Assembly: GCF_019970065.1 (NCBI RefSeq)
Contig: NZ_JAHXYH010000003.1
Coordinates: 496,001-560,000 of the forward strand
Origin: Chryseobacterium sp. OSA05B
GTDB lineage: Bacteria; Bacteroidota; Bacteroidia; Flavobacteriales; Weeksellaceae
Direction: 5' to 3'
Length of the DNA: 64,000 bases
A model generated the notes under the pieces. That model had not been told where the DNA came from. It worked only from the letters and a program-made list of their open reading frames with translations, and did no database searches. Position 1 is the stretch's first letter. Each line of letters begins with the position of its first letter. Shown in pieces: positions 62,275 through 64,000 of the stretch. Made by a program: the position numbers and the translations under genes.

Positions 62275-63888
62275 ATGAGAACTTATCAATCTATTTTATT
62301 CCTCATCATTCTACACCTATTCACTTTAGGAAAAAGCCAGAAAATATCCGAAGAACAATTAAAGAACGAGTTACACCAGATACAAGACAAGATCGGCAGT
62401 ACAAGTGTCGTAAACACTACCATAAAACAGCTGGAAAAAATCTACAGAACAGCAAAAGAAAATAAATACAATGTTGCATTCCCCATTGGTACTGAACTGA
62501 TGCGAACATATTCTACATTGAATAATTCTGAGAAAGTCATTGAAGTTGCAACGGACCTGGAAAGCCATATCAATGAAGATTCATCTCCACAGCAAGTATC
62601 TAATATGTACAAGATGAAGGCAGGTTCATTGGGAGATTTGGGGTTTCTGGAAGATTCCCATAAAGCATATCAGGCTTCAAAAAAATATTTGGAAAAAATC
62701 AAAGACAATGATGTTCGTCATTATTACAGCAGCTTATTTTATTCCAATTATTCAGGTTATTTTGATCAGAGCAAGAAACAACCGGATTCCGTACGTCTAT
62801 ACCTCATAAAAGGGCTAGAGGAGGCAGAAAAAATATCCGAAAAAAAGTCCAGTATAGCACTGGGAAAGAAATATGATTTGATTGTTTCCATACAGGCAAA
62901 CCTAACCTTGTATTATTTATGGATCATGCAGCCCGCCCAGCCAAGGACGGCAGAGACATATCTTTTAAAATCATTGAAGATTGCTGAAAACAGGAAAATA
63001 AGTTCACTCAATGAAATGAACCTATACAGAACCGCAGGTGATTTTTATTTTGACCAAAAAAATAATGACAAGGCCATACACTATGCCCAGAAAGGCTTAG
63101 AACTGGAGCGAAAAATTTCATCCCCTTCCGGTCGTGAAATTTTCTACGAAATCTTAACAGAGGCCTATTTGGCTACAAACAATACCCTCGAAGGAAAAAA
63201 ATACAATCAACTCCTTACAAAGCTCAGGGACAGTATTAGAACTGTAGAAAAACATTCAGTGAATAAAGTTACCAAAGCCATCAAAAAAGAAAAGGATACG
63301 GAAAAAAATAACACACTCAGAAACTACTTATATATATTCTTCATTTTAATCATACTAGGATGTGGGGGTATTTGGTACTATTGGAAAAACAGGAATAAAG
63401 TCTTACAACAGAGATTTCAGGAACTCATTACAAAAATAAAGCATGAGTCAGAAAACCGAAAGGACGAAATGGAGAAGCATGAAGAAAAAGCAATAAAAGC
63501 TCCGAAAACAATAGCTGAGGAAACAGTCAATCAATTATTGAGTAAGATATCCAAATTTGAAAAAACAGAAAAATACCTAAAAAGCGATATTACAATAGCT
63601 AGTATGGCAAGTAGTTTTGGCACCAATACAAAATATCTTTCAGAAGTCATAAAATCCTATAAGAACAAGAACTTCAATCAGTACATTAACAGCCTTAGAA
63701 TTGAATACATTACCAGGAAACTGTATGAGGATTCAGTATTGAGGAAGTATAAGATCACTTCTTTGGCAGAATTATGTGGCTACGCCAATCATAGGGTGTT
63801 TCAGACTGCGTTTAAAAAAGAAACAGGCCTAACCCCCTCCGATTTCATTAACAATCTGAAAAAAGAGACTGAAGTTGAAGTAATGTAA
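62275..63888 (+). CDS. TPR-membrane-AraC transcriptional regulator
   Basis: 537 aa from the ATG at 62275 (a TTG at 62260 is in frame). Signal or anchor helix (LFLIILHLFTLGKSQ), TPR-like repeats about 60-340, a membrane segment (YLYIFFILIILGCGGIWYY, about 352-370), a Lys/Glu coiled coil, and a C-terminal AraC domain (ITIASMASSFGTNTKYLSEVIKSYKNKNFNQYINSLRI and KITSLAELCGYANHRVFQTAFKKETGLTPSDFI). Membrane-spanning regulator of a type frequent in Chryseobacterium; targets unknown. The 112 bp after it show nothing. Confidence 0.88.
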   Translation: MRTYQSILFLIILHLFTLGKSQKISEEQLKNELHQIQDKIGSTSVVNTTIKQLEKIYRTAKENKYNVAFPIGTELMRTYSTLNNSEKVIEVATDLESHINEDSSPQQVSNMYKMKAGSLGDLGFLEDSHKAYQASKKYLEKIKDNDVRHYYSSLFYSNYSGYFDQSKKQPDSVRLYLIKGLEEAEKISEKKSSIALGKKYDLIVSIQANLTLYYLWIMQPAQPRTAETYLLKSLKIAENRKISSLNEMNLYRTAGDFYFDQKNNDKAIHYAQKGLELERKISSPSGREIFYEILTEAYLATNNTLEGKKYNQLLTKLRDSIRTVEKHSVNKVTKAIKKEKDTEKNNTLRNYLYIFFILIILGCGGIWYYWKNRNKVLQQRFQELITKIKHESENRKDEMEKHEEKAIKAPKTIAEETVNQLLSKISKFEKTEKYLKSDITIASMASSFGTNTKYLSEVIKSYKNKNFNQYINSLRIEYITRKLYEDSVLRKYKITSLAELCGYANHRVFQTAFKKETGLTPSDFINNLKKETEVEVM

Positions 63889-64000
63889 TACCAAACAATT
63901 TGAAGAAGTAGCAGCATCAATACACCTTCTCATACCTTTACGAAAAGGTATAATCAATCCTTGAGCAGACATAGGGATTTGGGCATTTGAATCAGTGAGC

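Overview
The window is chromosomal DNA of a low-GC Bacteroidota, most likely a Chryseobacterium-type member of the Weeksellaceae. Reasons: Bacteroidota -7 promoter boxes (TAnnTTTG) and almost no Shine-Dalgarno sites, a type IX secretion protein (PorQ) plus a T9SS-sorted cargo protein, a TamL-type lipoprotein, many SpII lipoproteins, and flavobacterial gene orders (frr-pyrH, marR followed by a beta-oxidation operon, YtxH/holin-like envelope genes). Family names are from reading translations; no database search was run.

Layout. 1-10.6 kb holds housekeeping and envelope genes: a lipoprotein, frr, pyrH, porQ, cmk, a three-gene YtxH/holin-like set, an rRNA methyltransferase divergent from tamL, a SanA-like protein and a PaaE-type reductase. 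10.6-13.6 kb has a TlpA-like thioredoxin and a FecCD/FepC-type importer split by a small membrane protein. 13.6-20.7 kb is a MarR-headed fatty-acid beta-oxidation operon whose two internal gaps are each occupied by a small foreign-looking unit: a REP-associated (Y1/HUH) transposase between hairpin inverted repeats, and a four-helix-bundle (23S rRNA intervening-sequence type) gene between A/G-rich inverted repeats. 20.7-30.7 kb has small stress proteins, an M48 peptidase, a TonB receptor and uvrA. 31.35-32.16 kb is an AT-rich gene-free stretch with two perfect, inverted DnaA boxes, a micro-ORF and two terminator-like hairpins. 32-37.8 kb has membrane/lipoproteins, decayed gene fragments, a TPR-HTH regulator and a T9SS-sorted SGNH/PKD protein, followed by tRNA-Arg(CCT).

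38.2-51.1 kb is a metal-resistance and efflux region built from separate transcription units: two paralogous regulators that fuse an HMA-like CxxC domain to an AraC helix-turn-helix, a CopA P1B-ATPase with a metal-binding lipoprotein, an RND pump (adaptor, permease, TolC) with a DHA2 MFS exporter, and a small HMA chaperone with a heavy-metal-binding-domain protein. Three of these units (copA, RND, chaperone) carry the same element, TAAAT-N3-ACAAATC, starting exactly 59 bp upstream of the TTTG of a -7 box. I consider this the most informative observation: it ties the units into one regulon, probably under the HMA-AraC proteins.

51.5-64 kb is accessory: an AraC regulator divergent from an MFS exporter, three small oxidoreductases, a tandem pair of cold-shock genes with a long conserved leader, and a run of small secreted or lipoprotein genes, several broken (one by a single in-frame stop), ending in a TPR/AraC regulator.
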